From Candidatus Aminicenantota bacterium (GTDB lineage: Bacteria; Acidobacteriota; Aminicenantia; S016-38), in NCBI GenBank assembly GCA_027062035.1, contig JAMOUL010000143.1:1-10356 (forward strand): a stretch of 10,356 bases of DNA. Reading direction: 5' to 3'. A model generated the notes under the pieces. That model saw only the letters and a list, made by a program, of their open reading frames with translations. It did not search any database and was not told the origin of the DNA. Positions 1-6,804 of the stretch are shown piece after piece. The position numbers and the translations under genes are program-made. Numbering within the stretch: position 1 is the first letter of the stretch; each line of letters begins with the position of its first letter.

Positions 1-702
1 GTTTTTACCAAGGCTCTTTTTATAAGTCTTAAGGTCAAAATAATACTTGGGCAGCCTGGAGGTCTCAGCAAGTTTCCATGCCTTATCGGAAAGGGCTATA
101 TAGGCAAGTCCAGGGGGAATCATAAGGGCCTTCTGAGAACCCGCTACAATCACGTCAACACCCCACTCATCCATGGGACAGGGGGTAGCACCCAGTCCGC
201 TTATAGCATCAACCACAAGAATCGCGTCTGTCTTTCCGGTAGCCTCTGCAAACTCCTTTATTGGGAAAACTGTGCCTGAAGAAGTCTCGCTGAGAGTGGC
301 GAAAACTGCCTTCACATTGGGATGTGCTTTAAGCTCTTCGTAAAGCTGTTCTCCTGTGTAGCGTTCACCCCATTCAAGTACTATTTCATGAACGTTCAGG
401 CCCCAGGCCCTGGCAATTTCTCCCCATCTTTCACCAAATTTTCCTCCGTTTATGGTAATAACCTCATCCCCGGGAGAAAGAAGATTGGCTACAGCCGCTT
501 CCATGGCTCCAGTTCCAGAGGATGCAAGGATAATAACATCCTGCCTGGTCTGAAAGATGTATTTCATCCCCTCTGCAACTTCCATAAAGATATTGGAAAA
601 TATCTCTGTTCTGTGATGGATTATAGGTTTAGCAGCCTCAACCAGGGCATCTTCCGGTATAGGTACCGGTCCTGGGGAGACAAGATAAAGTTTTTTAATC
701 AT
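1..702 (-). CDS. Class V aminotransferase (alanine/serine-glyoxylate type), 3' end outside window
   Basis: This reading frame is open from an ATG at 702-700 to the window edge. It gives 234 residues of a family that is usually about 380 long, so the C-terminal third is missing from the window and the gene need not be broken. The protein opens with MIKKLYLVSPGPVPIP, the typical start of PLP-dependent fold-type I class V aminotransferases. It then shows SSGTGAMEAA (about residues 61-70, cofactor phosphate-binding turn), VVDAISGLGA (D165, expected to contact the PLP pyridine nitrogen) and GSQKALMIPPG (K191, expected Schiff-base lysine). Members move amino groups between alanine, serine or aspartate and glyoxylate, pyruvate or hydroxypyruvate; the exact substrate cannot be read from this part. 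In many anaerobes such a gene sits beside serA and makes serine, but that neighbour would be outside the window. A strong AAGGAGG lies just upstream of the ATG, which supports the start. The protein should be cytoplasmic. Confidence 0.9.
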   Translation of the reverse strand, partial: MIKKLYLVSPGPVPIPEDALVEAAKPIIHHRTEIFSNIFMEVAEGMKYIFQTRQDVIILASSGTGAMEAAVANLLSPGDEVITINGGKFGERWGEIARAWGLNVHEIVLEWGERYTGEQLYEELKAHPNVKAVFATLSETSSGTVFPIKEFAEATGKTDAILVVDAISGLGATPCPMDEWGVDVIVAGSQKALMIPPGLAYIALSDKAWKLAETSRLPKYYFDLKTYKKSLGKN

Positions 703-737
703 GATAACTCCCTCCTTTTTTATTATTTAACAGATAT

Positions 738-767
738 ATTAAAACAAATTCTTCGGCATATAATCAA
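738..767 (-). promoter_or_regulatory. Possible promoter of the aminotransferase gene
   Basis: On the minus strand TTGATT (767-762) is followed by an 18-nt spacer and TTTAAT (743-738). This resembles a sigma-70 -35/-10 pair in an AT-rich stretch. Transcription would start near 731, leaving a leader of about 30 nt that contains the AAGGAGG ribosome-binding site. The call rests on motif likeness only; AT-rich DNA makes chance matches common. Confidence 0.3.
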
Positions 768-804
768 CTTTTTTAATTTTTTAGCCCCACCCGGGCAAAT
801 CGTT

Positions 805-817
805 TATAATTGAAATA
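805..817 (+). promoter_or_regulatory. -10 box placed for leaderless tsaB transcription
   Basis: A perfect TATAAT (805-810) ends six bases before the tsaB ATG at 817, so a usual 6-nt gap would put the first transcribed base at or next to the A of the ATG. There is no Shine-Dalgarno sequence between the box and the ATG, and an in-frame TGA at 811-813 excludes any earlier start. No convincing -35 element is visible; TTAGCC at 781-786 is a weak 3 of 6 match. Confidence 0.45.
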
Positions 818-1476
818 TGAAAATCCTTGCCTGGGACACATCAACAGCTTTTCCTTCTGTTGCTTTGTTGAATGATGGAGAACTTGCAGGTGAAATAAAT
901 CTGAATATAGGTCTTCGCCACTCTTCCCATCTTCTTCCTGCCATAAATGAGCTTTTAAGAATGACCGAAACCACCCTTGAAGAAATAGATGTTTTATCAG
1001 CAACCATAGGACCCGGGTCCTTTACAGGTATAAGGGTTGGATTGGCCATGGCCAAGGCCCTTTGTTTTTCTCTGAACAAACCATTCGCTCCGGTAATCTC
1101 TCTGGATGCTCTGGCATTGAAAGAGGAAAGTGCGGATAAGGTAATAGCTGCAATAGATGCCAAAAAGGGAGACGTATTTATAGCGGAGTATTCTGGAGGG
1201 AAAAGAACGTGGGGGCCGGAAACAGTTCCCATTGAGGAGCTATGGAAAAGAGATGGGGGAACCTTCATTGGTGATGCTATCATCAGGTTCCGTACGGAAA
1301 TAGAAAAGAATTTAGGTAGTAGAGCTCATATTTCATCGAGAACACTATTCATAGGAGCGGAAACAGCAAAGATTGCCTACGAAATAGCGATGAAAGGACA
1401 AACTGTGGGCCCGGAAGGCATATTCCCGCTATATCTCAGAGCCTCTGATGCAGAAATTAAAAAATGGGGAAAATAA
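817..1476 (+). CDS. tsaB: tRNA threonylcarbamoyladenosine biosynthesis protein TsaB
   Basis: This is a 219-residue cytoplasmic protein of the ASKHA-fold TsaB (YeaZ) family, close to the usual length of about 220-230. TsaB is the non-catalytic partner of TsaD. With TsaE they transfer the threonylcarbamoyl group made by TsaC to A37 of ANN-decoding tRNAs (t6A). Family hallmarks are the start MKILAWDTST (residues 1-10), SVALLNDGE, the HSSHLLPAINELL segment (35-47) and IGPGSFTGIRVGLAMAKAL (64-82). The start at 817 is fixed by the conserved N terminus and by an in-frame stop six bases upstream. No Shine-Dalgarno sequence is present, and a TATAAT box lies just upstream, so the mRNA may be leaderless. 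The gene overlaps rimI by 13 bp. tsaC, tsaD and tsaE are not in the window. Confidence 0.95.
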   Translation: MKILAWDTSTAFPSVALLNDGELAGEINLNIGLRHSSHLLPAINELLRMTETTLEEIDVLSATIGPGSFTGIRVGLAMAKALCFSLNKPFAPVISLDALALKEESADKVIAAIDAKKGDVFIAEYSGGKRTWGPETVPIEELWKRDGGTFIGDAIIRFRTEIEKNLGSRAHISSRTLFIGAETAKIAYEIAMKGQTVGPEGIFPLYLRASDAEIKKWGK

Positions 1477-1919
1477 GGGAGATGGAAGAAGAGGACCTGG
1501 ATCAGGTCCTTGAGATAGAAAGACAATCTTTTCCCTCTCCATGGTCAAGGAAGGCTTTCTTCCTGGAGTTAAAAAATACATTCTCCAACCTTTATGTCTG
1601 GGAAGAAAGCGGTAAAATCTGGGCATACATTGTATGGAGATCCATAGCGGGAGAAGTTCATATAATAAACATCGCGGTTCACCCGGAGAAAAGAAGGAAG
1701 GGGATTGGAAGAGAACTCCTTACATTCTGTCTTGAAAGGGAAAAAAATTCAGAATACGCCATACTTGAGGTCAGAGCCTCCAATCTGGCAGCCATAGAAC
1801 TTTACAAAAAAATGGGGTTCGTACACCTTACTACAATAAGGGATTATTATACATTACCCACCGAAGATGCCGTTGTTATGATCAAAGAATTAAACTCGCC
1901 TGATTTTCCCGTAGAATAG
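1464..1919 (+). CDS. rimI: Ribosomal-protein-alanine N-acetyltransferase RimI (GNAT family)
   Basis: This 151-residue GNAT acetyltransferase matches RimI in length (about 150) and layout. In enterobacteria RimI acetylates the N-terminal alanine of ribosomal protein S18 using acetyl-CoA. The N terminus IREMEEEDLDQVLEIE followed by FPSPWS (23-28) is typical. The acetyl-CoA pyrophosphate-binding loop is VHPEKRRKGIG (72-82). E102 and Y114 match by position the general base and general acid known in Salmonella RimI (Glu103, Tyr115). The C-terminal RDYY...EDAVVM stretch is also a RimI signature. The start at 1464 lies inside the end of tsaB in another frame, so translation is probably coupled. An ATG at 1482 is possible, but it would remove the conserved IREM segment. 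The 3' end overlaps the convergent acyl-CoA synthetase gene by 30 bp, leaving no room for a dedicated terminator. Confidence 0.9.
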   Translation: MGKIREMEEEDLDQVLEIERQSFPSPWSRKAFFLELKNTFSNLYVWEESGKIWAYIVWRSIAGEVHIINIAVHPEKRRKGIGRELLTFCLEREKNSEYAILEVRASNLAAIELYKKMGFVHLTTIRDYYTLPTEDAVVMIKELNSPDFPVE

Positions 1920-3566
1920 ATGCCTCTTTATTTTCTGAGAGGTTGTCTTCGGAAATTCTTCATCCCTTATGGAAAAACTCCTTACCCTCTTATAATCGGC
2001 AAGGTCCTTCGAGAATTTTCTAACTTCTTCACCTATCAGTTCGTAGATTTTCTCTTCCTGAACAGAAATTCCCCTCTTTTCAAAGTTTTCATATATAAGT
2101 TCAAAATCAGGATATATTATGGCATGAAGTTCTTCAGCACCTGTATCGGGATTCTGACTGGCGATAACCAGGACCTCCTTTATGTAATCGGACCTCAACA
2201 GAGCCTCCTCTATCTCCTCCGGATATATATTCTTACCACCCTTTGTTACTATAACGAATTTCTTCCTTCCACTGATGTAAATGTAACCATCCTCATCTAT
2301 GTAACCAAGATCTCCTGTAAGAAAAAATCTATCCTCAGTAAAAACTTCCCTGTTCTTCTCAGGGGCATTATAGTATCCCTTCATAACATTGGGTCCCCTT
2401 ACTCCTATCTCTCCTATTCCCTCTTCATCCGGATTAAAAATGCGAACTTCCACATAAGGAAGTGGCCATCCAACACTTCTGTTTTTGGGGCAACATGGAG
2501 GATTTACACTCACAACAGGAGCGGTTTCCGCAAGTCCATAACCCTGTAAAATAGGGAATCCCATTTCCTCCATAACTTCAGAGACCCATCCCGGGAGTGC
2601 AGCACCACCGCTTATAAGATATTTCAGTCTGCCAAAACCCATCTTTTTTCTGAGGGCTTTAAAGGGAACCCGACCGCCTATAAGTCTGGCAGATAGTTTC
2701 ATTGACCTGAAAAGAACCTTTGTGGGAAGAGATGACCTGTCAACCTTTTGAAGGACACCCCTTATGAGTTTTTCCAGAATAAGGGGAACCACCATCATTT
2801 CATGGGGCTGGCTCTCAAGAAGATCCTCCCTCAGTTCATTGGGTTTAAAGGATCTGGCAATGGTTATGGTGGCTCCAACGGATACAGGAGCAAGGAGACT
2901 GGTTGTAATAGGAAAACTGTGATGAAGGGGAAGGATAAGGAAAAATACATCCTCAGGCAGAAATTCAAAGGTCTGATAAAAGGCATCCAGATTGGCAGCA
3001 AAGTTTCTGTGAACCAGGACTATACCCTTGGAAACACCGGTTGTTCCGGAAGAAAACATGAGAACAGCTTCATCCTCAAGTGTTACATCAGGAAAGTTCA
3101 GGTACGCTTCCTCCACATCCATAACCATAGAAAACGGATATACCCTGAAACCCCTTTCCAGAGATAACTCCTTCAATTCCGGGATAAATTTGTCTGAAGC
3201 AAAAATCCCCTGGAGGTTTGCTTCCTTTATTATGTGTCTGTACTCGGAGGATTCCAATCTGGAGTCGATGGGCACAACAGCAGCACCAGCATAGGATATG
3301 GCAAAAAAGGAAATTATCCACTCAGGAGAGTTGTCTCCTATAATTCCCACCCTGTCGCCCTTACGTACACCATCTCTGTGAAGTAAAGCTGCAAGGGATA
3401 TAACTTTCTTATATAACTCCCGATAAGTCAGTGTAAACCATGCCCCATTCCTGCGCATTTTTAAAGCGACTATCTCTGGAAATTCCTCCACCGTACGAGC
3501 CAGCCATTCCGGTATAACATACCAGCCACGAGATGGCCTTATTATCTCATGTTTACCCTTTTGCAT
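1890..3566 (-). CDS. AMP-dependent long-chain acyl-CoA synthetase (FadD-like)
   Basis: This 558-residue adenylate-forming enzyme should activate a fatty acid to acyl-AMP and then form the CoA thioester. All core motifs are present: SSGTTGVSKG (172-181, ATP phosphate loop), GYGLAETAP (342-350), TGDLGYIDEDG (417-427), SGRKKFVIVTKGGKNIYPEE in the hinge and early C-terminal domain (432-451), and PKTTSQKIKR (539-548), whose K545 is the likely catalytic A10 lysine. The layout and the LISGGAALPG block (318-327) resemble the long-chain FadD15-type group. No signal peptide or clear membrane helix is seen, so it is probably cytoplasmic or loosely membrane-bound. Chain-length preference, and an acyl-ACP rather than CoA role, cannot be decided from sequence. 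The start at 3566 has no Shine-Dalgarno sequence but has a -10-like TAGAAT six bases upstream. The gene is divergent from the receptor gene at 3658, and its 3' end overlaps rimI by 30 bp. Confidence 0.92.
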   Translation of the reverse strand: MQKGKHEIIRPSRGWYVIPEWLARTVEEFPEIVALKMRRNGAWFTLTYRELYKKVISLAALLHRDGVRKGDRVGIIGDNSPEWIISFFAISYAGAAVVPIDSRLESSEYRHIIKEANLQGIFASDKFIPELKELSLERGFRVYPFSMVMDVEEAYLNFPDVTLEDEAVLMFSSGTTGVSKGIVLVHRNFAANLDAFYQTFEFLPEDVFFLILPLHHSFPITTSLLAPVSVGATITIARSFKPNELREDLLESQPHEMMVVPLILEKLIRGVLQKVDRSSLPTKVLFRSMKLSARLIGGRVPFKALRKKMGFGRLKYLISGGAALPGWVSEVMEEMGFPILQGYGLAETAPVVSVNPPCCPKNRSVGWPLPYVEVRIFNPDEEGIGEIGVRGPNVMKGYYNAPEKNREVFTEDRFFLTGDLGYIDEDGYIYISGRKKFVIVTKGGKNIYPEEIEEALLRSDYIKEVLVIASQNPDTGAEELHAIIYPDFELIYENFEKRGISVQEEKIYELIGEEVRKFSKDLADYKRVRSFSIRDEEFPKTTSQKIKRHLFYGKIRRV

Positions 3567-3601
3567 ATTTGAATTCTATCAATTTTCAGGCAATGCTTAA
3601 A
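3567..3601 (-). promoter_or_regulatory. -10-like box for leaderless acyl-CoA synthetase transcription
   Basis: On the minus strand TAGAAT (3578-3573) is followed by six bases and then the ATG at 3566, the same spacing as at tsaB. The best -35 candidate at a 17-nt spacer is TTTAAG (3601-3596), only a 3 of 6 match. No Shine-Dalgarno sequence is present. This is motif likeness only, made more credible by the repeat of the layout at two other genes in the window. Confidence 0.35.
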
Positions 3602-3621
3602 AACCAAGACTATAAGAAAAG

Positions 3622-3657
3622 TTGATTTTTTCCACTGCATAATCTATCCTTTCAAAC
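3622..3657 (+). promoter_or_regulatory. Possible promoter of the 876-residue receptor gene
   Basis: TTGATT (3622-3627), a 17-nt spacer and TATCCT (3645-3650) form a plausible sigma-70-like pair. The -10 box ends seven bases before the ATG at 3658, so transcription would start at or beside the start codon. No Shine-Dalgarno sequence precedes the ATG. TAATCT at 3640-3645 is an alternative -10, but it lacks a well-spaced -35. The 91-bp gap also holds the divergent start of the acyl-CoA synthetase gene, so a regulator bound here could act on both. Confidence 0.35.
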
Positions 3658-6288
3658 ATGAAAAGGACAATTCTTGTAATACTCATTTTTGCGCTAAGCC
3701 TGCCTCTGTGGGCAGCTTCTCTTAATATTCAGATAATAGACGAGTACGGAAATCCATTACCAGGGGTAAGGATAGTACTGAAGGGCAAAAAGACCTACTT
3801 TGGATACAGCGGAGAAAGTGGAACGGTTTATCTGAACGTACAACCCGGGGATTATATCCTGGAAGCAAGGCTAAAAGGGTTCACACAGAAAAAGGTAACA
3901 GGGGTTAAGGTACTTCCCGGGAAGAAGAATTACTATCGCTTTTCTCTTCCCCTTGGAGAAGAAAAGCTGAAGGAAAAAGCAAAGGAAATTCCTTCTCCGT
4001 CCCAGATATGGCCGGTTGTAACATTTGAAAAACAGGAACTTCTGCCCCTTGAAGACAATAAACTGGGACACATTTTTCCTGAAGAGCAGGGTACATTCGT
4101 ATGGAATGATTATACCATTAGCGAAGATCGCTTTCTGTTTCCCTCTTATCCCTACCTGCTGGAACTGGGTAATTATACCTTCATTTCATACGACCTTGGA
4201 GAAACACCTATTGAAAAACCGGGATATTACAAAAAGCTCTTCTCATCGGAAAATCAGCTAAATATTGAAGGACTTCCCTCAACAGGCTTATCCAGTGACC
4301 CTGAGAATCCTTCTTTCTACTCTGCATATTTCTCATCATCTCTTTCTGCTGAAAATTTCAAATTTACAGTTTCAGCTTCAGCCTTTAAAGACGAAAGGGA
4401 AATCACAGGATTTGGGGAAAGAATAAGCAGAGACGGAAAATTACTATATTTCGAAGCAATGAGGAATAAAACAGGGCTAAGGTTTATGTATACCAAAACT
4501 AATGAACCCTATGAAATAAAATATGCCAGTTTTCTTTATTCTCCTGAGAATGTTCCTTCATTAATGGTGAAATCCTGGGATTATTCTTTATTTAATATAA
4601 ATAATGAAGGGGATTTCATTCACTCCATCTTCTCGGGGATAAGAACCTGGGAAAGTGATGAGTCAATCTCCTATGAGCCAGGAATAATAAATACACTCAC
4701 AGGAGAAAAATCTCTCTTTGGGAGCAATTTTACAAGGATGAGGGACTATTACTTTAAAGCCTCACTGGGAATATTTCTCGACCAGATGGCAGGAGCAAGT
4801 CACACCATCCTTGGAGGTTTTGAGTTTAATTACATCACCCTCACATCAAAGTTTGGGGTCACCAATCCAATCATGAAGTATAAATACGATGATACTCCTT
4901 TTTTCCTTCCTGAAAGCGATTTAAGGTACTGGAGGATATATGGAACCGGGGAATCAGAAAAAAGAGGGTCTCGAATCCGACACTTTTCTATATATATTCA
5001 GGACAACTGGGGTTTCAGGAAATTGAACCTTTTCACCGGACTCAGATATGACAATTATTCTTCAAAATACAATTCAGGGATAAGAAACGGAAGAACCGGA
5101 TGGGACTTCATCAACGGAGAAGGTTATTCGGATATATTCTCCAGAAGGGTAATTTATTCCTTCGACGGGCTGAACAGGGAAAGCTTTGGTCTTCGATTTG
5201 GTTTCTCCTATGAAATCTCAAGGGATTTTCTTCTTAAGGGAAGTCTATGCAGGTTCGGAAAGCCTCTGGGAGCTACCGAGGTAATGAACTATTTCCCCTA
5301 TATGGATGGATGGGCTGACATCTTCTGGACTGACTCCAACAACGATGGAATCCCATCGGAGGACGAGCTTGTTTCATATGGGGTAATTCCTCCTCCCCAC
5401 ACAGATTCAAAGGCACCAACCCCATATACGGATGTAATATCCATAGGGATAGAAAAAGCTCTTCCCCATGATTTAGTTTTTGGAATCCAGGGATGGTTTG
5501 AAAACTCCAGCAGCAACATAGCCATGACTAACACGAGTGTGGATTATTTTCCAGAACATCCCTGGTGGAACTCGATGGAAATCCCTGAGCCGGGCCCCGA
5601 CGGAGTTTTCGGAACTCAGGATGATGGAACCGTAACCTTTTATTACTTTACTCCCACGGAGGACAAACCTGAATACACCTGGTCCCTGACCTCAGTGGCG
5701 GTAAAGGATCTGGACTTCAACTCAAAAAATCTGAGGGTCTATTTCAGAAGACCCCTTAAAGATGGATTTTCATTTTATCTTGAAGCTTTATATATGAAAA
5801 GAAAGGGGTATGAAGGGCCAACCCCTGTAATATATTCACCAAATCAGACAGAAAATCTTAAAGCCGATTATTCCAGATACATAATAAAAGCCTCCATGAC
5901 AGTTACTCCTATGAAGGATACCCATGCTTCCATGTACTTTCTTTACGATTCAGGTATTCCTTATCAGAGAAGCCTGTATGTGGTAACCGATCATTCATAT
6001 CCCTTTAATTTACAGAAGATTATAGTTTCCCCTCGCGGATATGAAATTTCCAGCCCGTTTAAAACACTTAATCTCTCATTATCCCGCGACTTCAAACTGG
6101 GTACCACCGGCGCCACCCTTTATCTTAACGTTAGAAACGTTTTGAACTGGAAGAATACTCTCCAGTACAGAGGAGCACAGGGTTTTCTCACCGATGATGG
6201 AAAGTTTTACCCTTTGAATTCCTTTGGAGAAACATTAAGAAACTGGGGAGGCAGGGAATTCATTCTGGGATTGAGATTTAATTTTTAA
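3658..6288 (+). CDS. TonB-dependent-receptor-like outer-membrane protein with N-terminal carboxypeptidase-regulatory-like domain
   Basis: The 876-residue protein starts with a clear signal peptide (charged MKR, hydrophobic 4-18, likely cleavage after LWAA at 20). Residues about 22-98 form a carboxypeptidase-regulatory-like beta-sandwich (IIDEYGNPLPGVRIVLKG, QPGDYILEARLKGF). From about 220 to the end, alternating aromatic and polar segments look like a 22-strand-type barrel. The C terminus LGLRFNF ends in the Phe used for outer-membrane insertion. The order resembles Oar-type receptors. The middle (about 100-220) is odd: I see no TonB box and none of the usual plug motifs such as an AEYG...GGVVNVVTK-like block. 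A loop at 559-570 (D559, N561, D563, G564, E570) resembles a calcium-binding EF-hand loop. The substrate is unknown. Transport, adhesion or secretion-related roles are all possible. The start is the only good N terminus and lacks a Shine-Dalgarno sequence. Confidence 0.8.
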   Translation: MKRTILVILIFALSLPLWAASLNIQIIDEYGNPLPGVRIVLKGKKTYFGYSGESGTVYLNVQPGDYILEARLKGFTQKKVTGVKVLPGKKNYYRFSLPLGEEKLKEKAKEIPSPSQIWPVVTFEKQELLPLEDNKLGHIFPEEQGTFVWNDYTISEDRFLFPSYPYLLELGNYTFISYDLGETPIEKPGYYKKLFSSENQLNIEGLPSTGLSSDPENPSFYSAYFSSSLSAENFKFTVSASAFKDEREITGFGERISRDGKLLYFEAMRNKTGLRFMYTKTNEPYEIKYASFLYSPENVPSLMVKSWDYSLFNINNEGDFIHSIFSGIRTWESDESISYEPGIINTLTGEKSLFGSNFTRMRDYYFKASLGIFLDQMAGASHTILGGFEFNYITLTSKFGVTNPIMKYKYDDTPFFLPESDLRYWRIYGTGESEKRGSRIRHFSIYIQDNWGFRKLNLFTGLRYDNYSSKYNSGIRNGRTGWDFINGEGYSDIFSRRVIYSFDGLNRESFGLRFGFSYEISRDFLLKGSLCRFGKPLGATEVMNYFPYMDGWADIFWTDSNNDGIPSEDELVSYGVIPPPHTDSKAPTPYTDVISIGIEKALPHDLVFGIQGWFENSSSNIAMTNTSVDYFPEHPWWNSMEIPEPGPDGVFGTQDDGTVTFYYFTPTEDKPEYTWSLTSVAVKDLDFNSKNLRVYFRRPLKDGFSFYLEALYMKRKGYEGPTPVIYSPNQTENLKADYSRYIIKASMTVTPMKDTHASMYFLYDSGIPYQRSLYVVTDHSYPFNLQKIIVSPRGYEISSPFKTLNLSLSRDFKLGTTGATLYLNVRNVLNWKNTLQYRGAQGFLTDDGKFYPLNSFGETLRNWGGREFILGLRFNF

Positions 6289-6355
6289 TTATGAAACTAT
6301 TCGGGTATTAATTCTTCTGAACCGGTTAAAATAGCTTTGTGGAGGAATGGGGTAG

Positions 6356-6374
6356 AACAGAATACCTGTTTTTT
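6356..6374 (+). terminator. Weak intrinsic terminator candidate after the receptor gene
   Basis: AACAG and CTGTT pair around a five-base loop (AATAC), and the right arm runs into a stretch of six consecutive T (6369-6374). The stem is short and AT-containing, so the hairpin would be weak. It lies 68 bp past the stop of the receptor gene, in the right orientation. Confidence 0.35.
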
Positions 6375-6429
6375 AGCAGATAATTTCAGGATCTCAAGCG
6401 TTTTTAACCCCGGACAATTCCTTACACCT

Positions 6430-6471
6430 GCAGGGAACGTTTCACTTTAAAATAATATTCCTGCTTTAATT
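6430..6471 (+). terminator. Second weak hairpin, possible terminator
   Basis: GCAGGGAA (6430-6437) pairs with TTCCTGC (6458-6464), with one bulged base and a 20-nt AT-rich loop, and is followed by TTTAATT. The T tract is poor. Read on the minus strand the hairpin has no T tract, so it fits the plus-strand receptor transcript better. Confidence 0.2.
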
Positions 6472-6531
6472 AAACATCTCCTCTGTTGATTCCCGGGGGT
6501 ATTTCATCGGAAAATTATTGAAGGTCTTTAG

Positions 6532-6804
6532 CTATTTCTTTCTCAACATCAAAAAAATCAACAATATCAAGATAACTCCCAGGATGGATGAAAGGATATA
6601 GGAAGGAAGAGAAGGTAGACCGAATACGGAATAGTCAGAAAAGGGTGCTTTCCATAATCCGGAAAATTTGTCTATGCCAGAAGGAACAAATCCCAGAAGC
6701 TTTATCAATTCTTCCCTCCCCCATTCTCCCCAGGCTTCTCCTGCGAGAAGCCCCAGAGGCACCAGCGCCAGGCAAAATAGTAAAACTTTAATTTCCCTTT
6801 TCAT
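6532..6804 (-). CDS. PDGLE-domain / NikN-CbiN-like small membrane subunit of Ni/Co transporter
   Basis: With the ATG at 6804 this is a 90-residue protein. It has an N-terminal hydrophobic segment (about 6-21), an extracytoplasmic stretch, and a C-terminal membrane helix (about 68-87) ending in RKK. The segment WKAPFSDYSVFGL (51-63), followed by the helix, matches the PDGLE family pattern (P..DY.V.GL then a helix), seen after or fused to CbiM/NikM. The literal PDGLE motif is replaced by REELIKLLGF. CbiN/NikN-type proteins work with CbiM/NikM in metal uptake by energy-coupling-factor transporters. The frame is open further up to an ATG at 6837, but the 6804 start gives a normal signal-like N terminus (MKREIKVLLF) and overlaps the end of cbiM by only 17 bp, suggesting translational coupling. 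No Shine-Dalgarno sequence is obvious. It is the last gene of the operon. Confidence 0.7.
   Translation of the reverse strand: MKREIKVLLFCLALVPLGLLAGEAWGEWGREELIKLLGFVPSGIDKFSGLWKAPFSDYSVFGLPSLPSYILSSILGVILILLIFLMLRKK

Larger units (their letters stand above)
6289..6531. other. Intergenic stretch between convergent genes, no gene found
   Basis: These 243 bp separate two convergent genes and hold no credible coding frame on either strand. They contain weak hairpins: AACAG/CTGTT at 6356-6370, and GCAGGGAA/TTCCTGC at 6430-6464. There is also a distant imperfect inverted repeat, CCGGTTAAAA at 6322-6331 with TTTTAACCCCGG at 6402-6413, and palindromes such as AACCGGTT (6320-6327). Some of this is probably transcription termination for one or both genes. 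No tRNA or known riboswitch was recognised. No clear terminator for the minus-strand operon was found. Confidence 0.6.

Noticed and set aside
322..813. 163-residue plus-strand open frame
   Set aside because: It lies antisense to the aminotransferase gene, which has full family motifs and a strong ribosome-binding site. The plus-strand frame has low-complexity Phe/Tyr-rich content and no recognisable domain.
804..1283. 159-residue minus-strand open frame
   Set aside because: It is antisense to tsaB, including its conserved GPGSFTG block, so it is a shadow.
1920..2549. 209-residue plus-strand open frame following rimI
   Set aside because: It is antisense to the C-terminal half of the acyl-CoA synthetase, whose motifs run through this region without a break. 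The residue composition is that of an antisense shadow.
2748..3167. 139-residue plus-strand open frame inside the acyl-CoA synthetase gene
   Set aside because: It is antisense to conserved ATP-binding and core motifs and has no family features.
6320..6327. AACCGGTT palindrome as an operator
   Set aside because: It lies between two gene 3' ends with no promoter next to it, and an 8-bp palindrome is easily found by chance.
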